A stretch of DNA of 64,000 nt from positions 1-64,000 of the forward strand of contig NZ_MUYK01000013.1 of assembly GCF_002155685.1 (NCBI RefSeq). The letters are read 5' to 3'. This DNA is from Erythrobacter colymbi. GTDB taxonomy: Bacteria > Pseudomonadota > Alphaproteobacteria > Sphingomonadales > Sphingomonadaceae. The notes under the pieces are model-generated. The model made no database searches. It worked only from the letters and a program-made list of their open reading frames with translations, and was not told the origin of the DNA. A program made the translations under genes and the position numbers. This document shows, in pieces, positions 24,633-33,614 of this stretch. Position 1 is the first letter of the stretch, and each line of letters opens with the position of its first letter.

Positions 24633-27287
24633 TCAGAGCCACACCGAACGGCGCTCGACCCGGCGCTGGAACCCGGCGGCGAGCGAGGCGGCGCGGGCGC
24701 GCAGCAGCAGGCGGCGGCCCTCGGGGGTGAGGGCGAAGACCAGATCGGAGGAGCCGACATTCTCGCGCCACAGCTCGGCAAAGCGCTCGGCGAATTCCTT
24801 GCGCGCGGCAAGTGTGGCCGGGACGGCGTGATAGTCCGTACGCCGCTTCCACCCCAGCCACGACCGGCGCACCAGCAGGTAGCGCGGGTTCTGCACCGGG
24901 CCGAGGATCTCGGCGAGGCCCTGCATCACATGCCGTTCCGCCGCGCGGCTGACGCCGGTCAGGATCACGTCCTTGCGCCCGTCGAGGCTGGTGCGCACCG
25001 CGATGCCCACCCCTTCCAGCTCGAAGCCGCTGATCGCGCCGGCGTCGACCAGCGCCTTGAAGGTGACCCAGGCGACCTGATGGAGCGAACCCTCGAGCGA
25101 GCCGTTGCGCCATGCGAGCCGACCGGCCTTGAACAGGCGCGGGAGGCTTGCGAGGGTCGCCGCGCCAGCCAGCCCCAGCGCGATCGTGCCGAGCCCCGCA
25201 TAGCCGGGCAGGTCGCGCACTGCCTCGGCCGCGGCCATCGCCCCGCTCCCCGCCGCGCTCCAGCCGAGGGCGTGGAGCGTGTCGTACCAGCTGAGCGCGC
25301 GCGGGGCATGGGTGGCAGCAGCGGTCTCGCGCACACGGGCGCGGGGCTCGCCCTCGCCCAGCGACACGCGCCAGCGCTCGGCGATGGCGGGGCGGTCGGC
25401 GGCGATGGCGAAGGTGCGCGCGTTGTTCGCCGCGAGCCCTGCCGCAGGGTCGATCCCGAGCCGCGCCACCCCGTCCTCGATCAGGGTCGATGCCCCGTTG
25501 GCGATCCCCTCGAAGGCCTTGAAGCGCCGGGCGACGACATCGATGTCCGAGACCTCGTCTGCCCCACCGTCCTCCAGAAAGCCCCATTCGAGCGGGCGGG
25601 CGACCTGTTCCCACTGCGCGCTCTCGCCGGGGTCGATGGTAGCCAAGTGCCAGATATTCGACACCTTTTCAGGCCGCGCCGGATCGATCCGGATCGCCCG
25701 TCCGCGCATCTGGTTCGAGAGCATGAAAGAGGCCGCATTGCTCGCCAGCACCAGTGAATTCAGCGCGGGCGCATCCCACCCCTCGCCCAGCAGCGACTGC
25801 GTGCCGACGAGGATGTGGAGATCGCCGCGGGTGAACAGCGCGGTCACCACCCGCACCAGCGCGGCGGAGCCTCCGCTGCGGCACTCCACGCCGACATGGC
25901 CGGGGCAGCCGGGCAGCGGAGCGGTGCGGAACGTGTCCGCCGCATAGCCGCACTCCACCGCCACAGCCTGTAGGCTCTCCACCGCGCTCTCGGGCAGGAT
26001 CACCAGACTTCCCGTCAGCACGCCCAGATGCCGCGCATCGATCGCCTCGCGCCGGAGCACCTCGAAGATCGGCACCACACCGAGCTTGGCGGGAACGAAA
26101 GGCGCGTCGGGGCGGGTCGGCAGCTCGCCCGCGCGGATGTGGTCGGACAGGATCACCATTCGCAAATCGTCACCCAGCGCCGCATTTTCCGCTCGGGCGA
26201 TGGCGGTGATCGAGGCGAGTTTGGCGAGGCTCGCGCTCATCAGCTTGAACACCGCGCGCGTCTGGCCGAGCCGCACGCGCCCGCCCTCGATCAGCCCGTG
26301 CTGATGGAGCCGCTCCCGCAGTTCCTTCAACCGCGCCGGATCGAGCGGGAAGACGGCGGCGTGGCGGGCGATGATCCCGTCGAGGAAACGCTCCATCCAG
26401 AAGGCCGAAGGCGCGGGCACATCGCGCGCGCGTACCCCCAGCAGCTTCAGCGGCGCGCGGGGCAGATCGTGGCCGGCCGAGGCCAGCAGCACCAGCACCG
26501 CCGAGAGCATCTCGGGCGCTTCGAGGATCGCTTCCACGTGCGCCTCGGGGTCGGTCAGCCAGGGGTGCGCGGCGAGCCAGTCGAGCAGGCCCCAGTCCTC
26601 GCGCAGGTCCTGCACCAGCGCCGAGACCGCCGCGCGGCGTCGTTCCAAAAGGTCGATGGCATCGGCGGTGGGGGCGGACAGAACGAGGTGATCCTGATGC
26701 GGGCACAGGTCGCCGTTGCGCACCAGTTCGGGGATGCCGATCTCCATGTCGATCGGCCCGCACAGCGCCTCGTAGCGCGTCCATTCGGCATGGCCCGCAT
26801 CATAGGGCGGGGTCGCGGTGAGCGCGACGACATGCGCGCCTTCCAGCGAATTTATCAATTCATCCAGACACTTCCACCACTCGCGCCGCAGGTGGTGCGC
26901 CTCGTCCAGCACCAGCGTGAGCGGCCCGAGCGCGCCGAGCCGCGCCACGAGCGCCGCCATGTCCTCGCCCCGCCTGAGGCTGTCGAGAGCCTGATAGGTG
27001 GTCAGCGTCAGCGCCGCCGGCTGGGCCAGATCACGCGACACCGCGCCGCCTTGTGGGGGCCTCTCGAGGAACAGCGGGCAGAGCCGCTGCTCCCACTGGT
27101 CGCGGATCGCGATGGTCGGGGCGAAGACGAGCGCGGGGCGGCCGAGGCGGCGGACAATCTCGAGGCCGAGCACCGTCTTGCCCGCTCCGGGCGCGGCGAC
27201 GACGTGGAGGCGGCGGTCATCGAGATGGCGGTCCATCTCCTCCAGCACGCGGGCCTGATAGTCGCGCCATACCCCGGTGAAGTTCAT
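24633..27287 (-). CDS. DEAH-box superfamily 2 helicase with unusual C-terminal region
   Basis: An 884-residue ATP-dependent nucleic acid remodeller. The start at 27287 (MNFTGVWRDYQ) matches the RDYQ start of many helicases. Motifs are APGAGKT (32-38), DEAHH (128-132), TATPP (157-161), and in the second lobe GEGWDAP and NQMRGRAIR. The region after about 560 is not a usual helicase extension; it contains a hydrophobic stretch (GLGTIALGLAGAATLASLPR) that could insert in a membrane or form a packed helix pair, and a basic C-terminus. It is convergent with rtcR, and a parS-like palindrome lies 63 bases upstream of its start. A defence or RNA-repair role is possible but not shown by the sequence. 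Confidence 0.85.
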   Translation of the reverse strand: MNFTGVWRDYQARVLEEMDRHLDDRRLHVVAAPGAGKTVLGLEIVRRLGRPALVFAPTIAIRDQWEQRLCPLFLERPPQGGAVSRDLAQPAALTLTTYQALDSLRRGEDMAALVARLGALGPLTLVLDEAHHLRREWWKCLDELINSLEGAHVVALTATPPYDAGHAEWTRYEALCGPIDMEIGIPELVRNGDLCPHQDHLVLSAPTADAIDLLERRRAAVSALVQDLREDWGLLDWLAAHPWLTDPEAHVEAILEAPEMLSAVLVLLASAGHDLPRAPLKLLGVRARDVPAPSAFWMERFLDGIIARHAAVFPLDPARLKELRERLHQHGLIEGGRVRLGQTRAVFKLMSASLAKLASITAIARAENAALGDDLRMVILSDHIRAGELPTRPDAPFVPAKLGVVPIFEVLRREAIDARHLGVLTGSLVILPESAVESLQAVAVECGYAADTFRTAPLPGCPGHVGVECRSGGSAALVRVVTALFTRGDLHILVGTQSLLGEGWDAPALNSLVLASNAASFMLSNQMRGRAIRIDPARPEKVSNIWHLATIDPGESAQWEQVARPLEWGFLEDGGADEVSDIDVVARRFKAFEGIANGASTLIEDGVARLGIDPAAGLAANNARTFAIAADRPAIAERWRVSLGEGEPRARVRETAAATHAPRALSWYDTLHALGWSAAGSGAMAAAEAVRDLPGYAGLGTIALGLAGAATLASLPRLFKAGRLAWRNGSLEGSLHQVAWVTFKALVDAGAISGFELEGVGIAVRTSLDGRKDVILTGVSRAAERHVMQGLAEILGPVQNPRYLLVRRSWLGWKRRTDYHAVPATLAARKEFAERFAELWRENVGSSDLVFALTPEGRRLLLRARAASLAAGFQRRVERRSVWL

Positions 27288-27349
27288 GTCCCCCAGCACG
27301 CCTGCCGGACTAGCAGCCGCGATTCCCCCGCGCCAGCGGCCGCTGCGCA

Positions 27350-27367
27350 ATGTTTCACGGGAAACAT
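27350..27367. promoter_or_regulatory. parS-like palindrome (ParB binding site candidate), copy 1
   Basis: ATGTTTC (27350-27356) and GAAACAT (27361-27367) are a perfect inverted repeat around ACGG. The core TGTTTCACGGGAAACA (27351-27366) differs from the widespread chromosomal parS consensus TGTTTCACGTGAAACA at a single central base. It sits in the intergenic gap upstream of the helicase gene. A second copy with the same neighbouring repeats lies at 33366-33393. Confidence 0.65.
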
Positions 27368-27377
27368 CGCGACGAGA

Positions 27378-27421
27378 GGGGTCTGGAGGGGGTCTAGGAG
27401 GGGTCTGGAGGGGGTCTGAGT
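27378..27421 (+). repeat. Four 11-bp G-rich tandem units next to the parS-like site
   Basis: GGGGTCTGGAG, GGGGTCTAGGA, GGGGTCTGGAG and GGGGTCTGAGT follow one another without gaps, starting 11 bases after the parS-like core. The four runs of at least four G with short loops fit a G-quadruplex pattern on this strand. Decayed copies occur at 33399-33450. Confidence 0.8.
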
Positions 27422-27497
27422 GGCGCTGGCACCGCGCGAACAGTCTGCGAAAGCCCGCTGAACCGGGGGTGCCTTGGCCGCCCCCGATCCCCGCCGG

Positions 27498-28778
27498 TCA
27501 GAGCCTGAGGTCGCTCTCGCTGCGGTCGAACACGCTCTTCAGATCGAAGAACACGCTCTCGCTGCGGCCAAAGCTGCGAATGGCTGCCGCGCCGCCTGCG
27601 CGGAACGCCTCGTGCGCCACTGCGAGGATCACGCCGTCATAGACGCCCCGCTCCGGCGCACTCACCAGATCGAGCCCGTATTCGCGCCGCGCCTCGGCCG
27701 GATCGACCAGCGGATCGTGGACGTCCACCAGCGCGCCATAGTCGCGCAGTTCGGCCACCACATCGACCACGCGGGTGTTGCGCAGATCGGGGCAGTTTTC
27801 CTTAAAGGCGAGCCCCAGCACCAGGATCCGCGCGCCGCCCACGTGGATGCGCCGCCGCAGCATCGCCTTGACCAGCGCCTGCGCCGCATAGGCCCCCATC
27901 CCGTCGTTGATCCGCCGCCCGGCCAGGATCACGTCGGGGTGATAGCCCAGCGCCTCGGCCTTGTGGGTGAGGTAATAGGGATCGACCCCGATGCAGTGCC
28001 CGCCGACCAGCCCGGGGCGGAAGGGCAGGAAGTTCCACTTGGTCCCCGCCGCCGCGAGCACCGCTCCGGTATCGATCCCCATGCGCTCGAAGATGATGGC
28101 GAGCTCGTTCACCAGCGCGATGTTGAGATCGCGCTGGGTGTTCTCGATCACCTTGGCGGCTTCGGCGACACGGATGCTCTCGGCCCGGTAAGTGCCTGCG
28201 GTGATGATCTCGCCATAGAGCGCATCGACCGCCGCGGCGGCCTCGGGCGTCGAGCCCGAGGTGACCTTGAGGATCGTGGTCAGCCGGTGCGCCTTGTCGC
28301 CCGGATTGATGCGTTCGGGGCTGTAACCGCAGAAGAAATCGACATTGTAGGTGAGGCCCGAGAACTTCTCGAGCAGCGGCACACAGTCCTCCTCGGTGGC
28401 ACCGGGATAGACCGTGCTTTCATAGATCACGATCGCCCCCTTGCGCATCGCCCGGCCCACGGTCTCGGTCGCGCGCAGCAGCGGGCCGAGATCGGGGCGC
28501 TTGTGCGCGTCGATGGGCGTCGGGACGGTGACGATGAAAATCCCCGCTTCGGTCAGATCGGCAGGATCGCTCGAAAGCCGAAGATGGCGCGCGGCGGCCA
28601 GCTCTTCCGGCGCAACTTCGAGGGTGCGGTCATGCCCGGCGGACAGTTCGGCGATGCGGCCCGCGTCGATATCGAAGCCGATCACCGCGCGGTGCTTGCC
28701 GAACTCGGCCGCGAGCGGCAGGCCGACATAGCCAAGGCCGATAACGGCGATCACGGGGGCGGCAGCTTCATTCGTCAC
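27498..28778 (-). CDS. tviB: Nucleotide-sugar 6-dehydrogenase, TviB/WbpO type
   Basis: Oxidises a UDP-N-acetylhexosamine or UDP-hexose to the uronic acid with NAD, for surface polysaccharide. The 426-residue protein has the NAD fold GLGYVG (14-19), the middle-domain Lys in [16 protein letters not shown] (the block of N-acetyl sugar dehydrogenases) and catalytic Cys262 in [17 protein letters not shown] and long central blocks resemble the Vi-antigen TviB branch more than UDP-glucose dehydrogenase. It stands alone, with no other polysaccharide gene in the window. The substrate is inferred from family resemblance. Confidence 0.8.
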   Translation of the reverse strand: MTNEAAAPVIAVIGLGYVGLPLAAEFGKHRAVIGFDIDAGRIAELSAGHDRTLEVAPEELAAARHLRLSSDPADLTEAGIFIVTVPTPIDAHKRPDLGPLLRATETVGRAMRKGAIVIYESTVYPGATEEDCVPLLEKFSGLTYNVDFFCGYSPERINPGDKAHRLTTILKVTSGSTPEAAAAVDALYGEIITAGTYRAESIRVAEAAKVIENTQRDLNIALVNELAIIFERMGIDTGAVLAAAGTKWNFLPFRPGLVGGHCIGVDPYYLTHKAEALGYHPDVILAGRRINDGMGAYAAQALVKAMLRRRIHVGGARILVLGLAFKENCPDLRNTRVVDVVAELRDYGALVDVHDPLVDPAEARREYGLDLVSAPERGVYDGVILAVAHEAFRAGGAAAIRSFGRSESVFFDLKSVFDRSESDLRL

Positions 28779-28862
28779 GGCGGGTCTTCCGGCAGGCAGG
28801 GTCTTGGCCGCCCGCCTTAGCCGCGCAAGTCCTAAGGAACCCGAAACCGACTGCCGACGCCC

Positions 28863-31130
28863 CTAGCCCACCGGTTCGAGCCGCGCGGGCACATATTTGT
28901 GCCAGGGCGTCCCCACCACCGGATCGCGCCAGCGGTAGTCGGTGAGCTCATTCAATGCGACCCCGTGGCGGCGCACCGTCCCGTCGGCGCCCGTCACGTC
29001 GAGGCCAAGCCCGTTGGGGAGCGATACGTGCCCGCGGCGGCTGCCCTCGTGCAGTTCGACCACGGTGCGCGTGCGCCCGCGGGTGGTGACGACATCGACC
29101 GGAGCGCCCTCGGCCAGCCCCAGCCCGGCGGCATCATCGGGGTGGATGCGCAGCGTGCTCTCGAGCTCGCCCTTCCTCAGCCAGTCAGGATTGCGGATCG
29201 AGGTGTTGCTGGTCTCGGTCCGCCGCTCGCCGGCCGAAAGGATGAAGGGATAATCGGGATCGCGCGGGGGGCCTTCGGGGTCGAGGCCCACCAGAAGCTC
29301 GAGCATCTCGGGGATGTGGAGGTTGATCTGCTGGCCCGGGCTGCGCAGGCGCTTCCAGCTGTCCTCGGCGTCCTGCCGCGCGAAGACCACGCCCGAGGGG
29401 GACGCCATGATCGCCTCGAACAGGCGGTTGCCGGCAAGCTGGCCTTCGAACCCGGCGCGCGCGGCTTCCTCGGGGAAGCTGCTGACAAAGAGCTGCGCCA
29501 CGCCCCACACGCCCGCGGCATTGCCCATCCCCTCGGGCAGCACCGGCCCGAGTGCACGGTAGAGCAGCGCCGAGGCGACCGGCATCAATGCGGGATTTGC
29601 GCCGATGGTCTGCATGAAGGCCATCGCAAGAGTGTCGAGGCTCTTTTCCGCCGCCGCGCGCAAAGGAGCGACCTCGGCCTCGCCGAAAGCGCCCAGCGCC
29701 TCGCACAGCGCGGCATGGATCGCCCCTTCCTCGCGCGTGCCTTCACGCGGGGGGAACAGCGGGCGGCGCAGGTGGAAGGCGTTGGCCTCTGCCTCGAAGT
29801 TGAAGAAGCTCGCCTCGGCCTTCTCGAACTGGCTGCTGGCGGGGAGGACATAGTCGGCCGAGCGCGCGGTCTCGGTCATGGCGACGTCGATCACCACGCT
29901 GACATCGAGCGCGCGCAGCGCCTCGCGCATCCGGTTGCTGTCTGCGAGTGAATGCACCGGATTGGCGCTCTCGACGATCATCGCGCGGAAGCGGTGGGGG
30001 TGATCGGTGAGGATTTCCTCGGTGATCGCGTTGCAGGGGATGAGGCCCATGATGACGGGAAAGCCGGTGACGGGGGAACGGCGGAAGTTGCGCTCGCCTG
30101 AGGTCTTGCTCGCCGAACCGCCGCCGCCAGCGCCCAGCGGCCGGAAGGGTATGAAGGCATAGCTCGTCCCCTTGCGTCCGAAAGCACCGGTGAGGCCGAT
30201 CAGCAGGCGGTGGAGATAGGAGCCGAGCGTCGAATGGACGCCCATCTGCATGCCGAGATCTTCCATCGAAGCGAGCGTCTTGGCGGCCGCCATGCGCCTT
30301 GCGGCGGCGCGCAGCAGGTCTTCCTCGACCCCGCAAACCTGCGCGAACTGGCTCACCGGAATGCGCGCGAGGGCGTCCAGAACCGGATCGGCGTTGGACA
30401 CGTGGCTCGCCATCCAGTCGCTGTTGGCGAGGCCCTCCTGCACCAGGATCGCCGCGAGCGCGCCGAGGCACCAGGCGTCGGTGCCGGGGCGGATCGCGAG
30501 GTGGAAATCGGCCATCGCCGCGGTCTCGGAGCGGCGCGGGTCGATCACGATCATCGCGCGGCCCGGGTCCGCCGCGATCTCGCGCAGCACCAGCCGCGCA
30601 CGGGGGAAGCCGTGCGATTGCCACGGGTTCTTGCCGATGAAGAGCGCGACCTCGGCGTGCTCGAAATCATGGTGAATCCCGCAGCCGAACATGCGCGCCT
30701 GCACCCAGGCCTCGCCGGTCTTCTCCTGCGCGAGGGCATTGGAGCGGTAGCGCACGCCGAGCGCGGCGAGCGTGCTCTGGGCGTAGACGCCGGGCAGGTG
30801 GTTCCCCTGTGCGCCGCCGCCGTAATAGAAGATGCTCTCGCCCCCGTGGGCGTCGCGCACCGCGGCGAGTTTGGCCGCGATTTCGGTGATGGCGGTGTCC
30901 CAGTCGATCGCCTCGTAAGTGCCGTCGGCGCGGCGGCGCATCGGGGAGGAGAGGCGGTCGCGGCCCTGCTGGTAGGCGTCCATCCGCTGCGCCTTCTCGC
31001 ACAGATAGCCCTGGCTGACGGGGTGGTTCTTGTCGGCCCGCACGCGGGTGATGTGTGCGCCCTCGGTCTGGACCTCGATCCCGCAATTCAACGAGCAGAT
31101 CAGGCAGGCGGTGGGTTTCCAGTCGCTCAT
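28863..31130 (-). CDS. Molybdopterin-dependent oxidoreductase with [4Fe-4S] cluster
   Basis: A 755-residue member of the DMSO-reductase/formate-dehydrogenase superfamily. The N-terminal cluster Cys are 9, 12, 16 and 44 (spacing 2, 3, 27), followed by Lys46 that relays electrons. Blocks such as IDWDTAITEIAAKL, GKNPWQSHG and VIDPRRSET build the two molybdopterin-binding domains. A Cys near 150 (MFGCGIHHDFEH) is a possible metal ligand. The C-terminal domain binds the second pterin. There is no Tat signal, so it is cytoplasmic. Its start overlaps the TetR stop by ATGA, so the regulator and enzyme are co-expressed. The substrate cannot be told. Confidence 0.88.
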   Translation of the reverse strand: MSDWKPTACLICSLNCGIEVQTEGAHITRVRADKNHPVSQGYLCEKAQRMDAYQQGRDRLSSPMRRRADGTYEAIDWDTAITEIAAKLAAVRDAHGGESIFYYGGGAQGNHLPGVYAQSTLAALGVRYRSNALAQEKTGEAWVQARMFGCGIHHDFEHAEVALFIGKNPWQSHGFPRARLVLREIAADPGRAMIVIDPRRSETAAMADFHLAIRPGTDAWCLGALAAILVQEGLANSDWMASHVSNADPVLDALARIPVSQFAQVCGVEEDLLRAAARRMAAAKTLASMEDLGMQMGVHSTLGSYLHRLLIGLTGAFGRKGTSYAFIPFRPLGAGGGGSASKTSGERNFRRSPVTGFPVIMGLIPCNAITEEILTDHPHRFRAMIVESANPVHSLADSNRMREALRALDVSVVIDVAMTETARSADYVLPASSQFEKAEASFFNFEAEANAFHLRRPLFPPREGTREEGAIHAALCEALGAFGEAEVAPLRAAAEKSLDTLAMAFMQTIGANPALMPVASALLYRALGPVLPEGMGNAAGVWGVAQLFVSSFPEEAARAGFEGQLAGNRLFEAIMASPSGVVFARQDAEDSWKRLRSPGQQINLHIPEMLELLVGLDPEGPPRDPDYPFILSAGERRTETSNTSIRNPDWLRKGELESTLRIHPDDAAGLGLAEGAPVDVVTTRGRTRTVVELHEGSRRGHVSLPNGLGLDVTGADGTVRRHGVALNELTDYRWRDPVVGTPWHKYVPARLEPVG

Positions 31131-31720
31131 CGGGGGTCTCCTTCCTTCATGGCATAGGCATCGGCGAGCGTGCCGGCGGCATCGCGGCAGGCGCGCAGGA
31201 TCGCATCGGACAGCGCCGGATCGGGCACCGCGCGGGCGAGCGCGAGGCCGCCCATCGCCAGCGCGGCGAGCGCCAGTTCCTCTGACGGGGGCGCGGCGTC
31301 TTGCGGATTGTCGCCATCGGTGACGATCCCGGCTAGCAGCGACTGGAACGCCTCGCGCACCGGCATGCCGGCGCGCGGCGCCTCGCTCAGCAGCGCGGCG
31401 AGCGGGCAGCCGCTCTCGGGCGCATCGCGGTGGGTGCGCGAGAGGTAGCTGCGGGCGCGCAGCTTGCGGCGCTCGGCGCGCGAAAGGCCGGGCGGGGTCG
31501 CGGGCAGGCGCGCCGCACGCTCGGCCAGCGCGGCTTCGAGCGCGGCGACATCGAGCGCCTCCTTGCTCGGGAAATGCACATAGAAGCCCCCGTGGGTGAG
31601 CCCCAGATCGCGCATCAGGCGCTGCACGCCGTTGCCCGCCAGCCCTTCGGACCGCAGGCGTTTCGCCGCCAGATCGAGGATCGCGGCGCGGGTTTCGGCC
31701 TTCTTCGCGGCACGGGTCAT
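31127..31720 (-). CDS. TetR family regulator of the molybdenum oxidoreductase
   Basis: A 197-residue TetR protein. KKAETRAAILDLAAKRL and the helix-turn-helix GLTHGGFYVHFPSKEAL are typical of the TetR/AcrR branch that includes NemR- and YcdC-like sensors. AGGAG lies 7 bases before the ATG at 31720. The C-terminal domain has DAPESGCPLAALLSEA, whose Cys could sense reactive electrophiles. It is the first gene of a two-gene operon with the oxidoreductase and probably autoregulates it. Transcription diverges from the HerA-like gene. Confidence 0.85.
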   Translation of the reverse strand: MTRAAKKAETRAAILDLAAKRLRSEGLAGNGVQRLMRDLGLTHGGFYVHFPSKEALDVAALEAALAERAARLPATPPGLSRAERRKLRARSYLSRTHRDAPESGCPLAALLSEAPRAGMPVREAFQSLLAGIVTDGDNPQDAAPPSEELALAALAMGGLALARAVPDPALSDAILRACRDAAGTLADAYAMKEGDPR

Positions 31721-31866
31721 GCGGAGTCTCCTTGAGGCTCCGGAGAGTTTCACATTACATCTATCATGTCAATTTGCGACGGGCGGCGCCGCGGTGCGGC
31801 TCGAATCGCTGGAAAACTCCGCCCCTCCCTTTGCGCCGCCGCGCGAGGCTGCCTAATCCCGTCGGC

Positions 31867-33363
31867 GTGACAGCCACCATCGACATCGGACGCGGGCCTG
31901 ACGGGGCATCGATCGGCATGGACCTTGCCGAGCTCCTCGCCACGCGCCTGCTGGTGCAGGGCAATTCGGGCTCGGGCAAATCGCACCTGCTGCGCCGCCT
32001 GCTCGAGGAATGCGCGGGCCAAGTGCAGCAGATCGTGATCGATCCCGAAGGCGATTTCGTCACCCTCGCCGATGCTTTCGGGCATGTGGTGATCGACGCC
32101 GGGGCCTATTCCCCGCGCGAGATCGAGGAGCTGGCCGCGCGCGTCCGGCAGCATCGCGCCTCGGTGGTGCTGGCGCTCGACGAGCTGGAGGTCGAGCAGC
32201 AGATCCGCTGCGCCGCGCTGTTCCTCACGGCGCTGTTCGATGCCCCGCGCGAGCACTGGTATCCCGCTCTCGTGGTGGTCGACGAGGCGCAGATGTTCGC
32301 CCCTGCCGCGGCGGGCGAGATGAACGACGACACCCGCCGCATGACCCTGTCGGCGATGACCAACCTCATGTGCCGCGGGCGCAAGCGTGGCCTCGCCGGG
32401 ATCGTCGCCACCCAGCGGCTTGCCAAGCTCGCCAAGAATGTCGCGGCGGAAGCCAGCAACTTCCTGATGGGACGCACTTTTCTCGACATCGACATGCAGC
32501 GCGCCGCAGACCTGCTCGGCATGGACCGGCGGCAGGCGGAGCGCATCCGCGATTTGCAGCGCGGGCAGTTCCTCGGGCTTGGCCCCGCCATCAGCCGCCG
32601 TCCGGTGGCGGTCAATGTCGGCGCGGTGCGGACCTCGGGGCGCGGCGGGGCGCAGGCGCTGATCCCGCTCCCGCAGGCCGAGGAAGGCGCGATGGAGGCG
32701 CTGCTGACCGACCGTCTGGCCGAGGCCGCGAGCGCGCCGCAGCCCGTCCGCCGCGCCCCGCCGCCCCCTGCCCCGCGCGCCGATCTGGAGGAAGCGATCG
32801 CGCTCCCCCGCGTGCTGCCGGAGGTCAAGCCTACAGCGCCGCTCCCCGAGCCCGTCGCGGAAACGCCCCGCCCCGCCCCCGCCACCCCGCCCGCGCCGGA
32901 ACCGGGCAGCGGCGGAACACTCGAGGAAATCGTCCGCGAGATCGCGCTGGCCGAGGGCGCCTCCTACCGCCCCGCCGCGACCCTGTTCCGCGATTTCGCG
33001 ATCCGCTGCCGCCAGCGCGCCATCGCCTCGGCCCATGTCGACCTCGCCCGCTTTCGGCGGATGTTCGCCTTTGCAATCAGCGGCTTGGACCAGCTTGGCG
33101 AGGCCGCTCAGAGCGCCATTGCCGGCGCTGCCGAGGGCGTGGAGGACGATCTCCTCGCCCCCTATCTCGCCATCCTCATTGCCGCACATACGGGCTCGGC
33201 CATGCCTGACGAGGAGGAACTGGGCCGCCTCTACGGCAGCGCCTCGCCCAGCCGGGTGCGGCGGCTGCTCGAGCATCTCGAACGGCAGGGCCGGATCGTG
33301 GTGCGCGAGGATTTCGGGGGCGAGCGTTCGATCACCGTGCCGATGATCCCCGCCGCCGCCTGA
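31867..33363 (+). CDS. HerA/DUF87-like ATPase with C-terminal winged helix
   Basis: A 498-residue FtsK-HerA superfamily ATPase. Walker A QGNSGSGKS (31-39), Walker B ALVVVDEAQMF (about 134-144, Asp139-Glu140) and an arginine-bearing CRGRKRGL segment are present. After the ATPase (about 1-270) comes a Pro/Ala-rich linker (about 280-350), then a helical domain and a final winged-helix-like block ending IVVREDFGGERS. A GTG start (VTATIDIGRG) is chosen because the upstream residues are Arg/Pro-rich noncoding-like. It has no NurA nuclease partner nearby. It may pump or translocate DNA; a parS-like hairpin begins 3 bases after the stop codon. Confidence 0.8.
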   Translation: MTATIDIGRGPDGASIGMDLAELLATRLLVQGNSGSGKSHLLRRLLEECAGQVQQIVIDPEGDFVTLADAFGHVVIDAGAYSPREIEELAARVRQHRASVVLALDELEVEQQIRCAALFLTALFDAPREHWYPALVVVDEAQMFAPAAAGEMNDDTRRMTLSAMTNLMCRGRKRGLAGIVATQRLAKLAKNVAAEASNFLMGRTFLDIDMQRAADLLGMDRRQAERIRDLQRGQFLGLGPAISRRPVAVNVGAVRTSGRGGAQALIPLPQAEEGAMEALLTDRLAEAASAPQPVRRAPPPPAPRADLEEAIALPRVLPEVKPTAPLPEPVAETPRPAPATPPAPEPGSGGTLEEIVREIALAEGASYRPAATLFRDFAIRCRQRAIASAHVDLARFRRMFAFAISGLDQLGEAAQSAIAGAAEGVEDDLLAPYLAILIAAHTGSAMPDEEELGRLYGSASPSRVRRLLEHLERQGRIVVREDFGGERSITVPMIPAAA

Positions 33364-33365
33364 CC

Positions 33366-33393
33366 GCGCGATGTTTCACGCAAAACATCGCGC
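33366..33393. promoter_or_regulatory. parS-like palindrome, copy 2
   Basis: GCGCGATGTTT (33366-33376) and AAACATCGCGC (33383-33393) form a perfect 11-bp inverted repeat around a 6-base centre. The inner 16 bases TGTTTCACGCAAAACA (33372-33387) differ from the parS consensus at two central bases. The element follows the HerA-like gene stop and could also fold as a hairpin in RNA, but no T run follows, so termination is less likely. Confidence 0.55.
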
Positions 33394-33398
33394 AGCCG

Positions 33399-33450
33399 GG
33401 GGTCTGGAGGGGGTCTAGGCGCGTCTGGCAGGGGTCTGAGGGGGATCTGG
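33399..33450 (+). repeat. Decayed 11-bp G-rich tandem units, copy 2
   Basis: GGGGTCTGGAG and GGGGTCTAGGC are followed by weaker units GCGTCTGGCAG, GGGTCTGAGGG and GGATCTGG. They start 11 bases after the parS-like core, the same offset and orientation as at 27378, so the two loci are copies of one composite element. Confidence 0.7.
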
Positions 33451-33614
33451 CCCCCGCGAACCCGCCGCGAGACCCCGCCTGTCCCGCCCCTGACCCGCGC
33501 GCGCCTTTAGCCGCAAGCCCGGCCCTGCCGCAGCAATTGCTGCACAGCATCGCCCCCCGTGCCTCGTCTAGACCTGTCCGCGAACGGATGGAGGGACAGA
33601 CGAGGAGAATGTCG

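Noticed and set aside
33366..33393. Intrinsic terminator for the HerA-like gene
   Set aside because: The stem is perfect but no T run follows and the same core recurs at 27350 upstream of a gene. A DNA-binding site is the better reading, although a terminator cannot be excluded.
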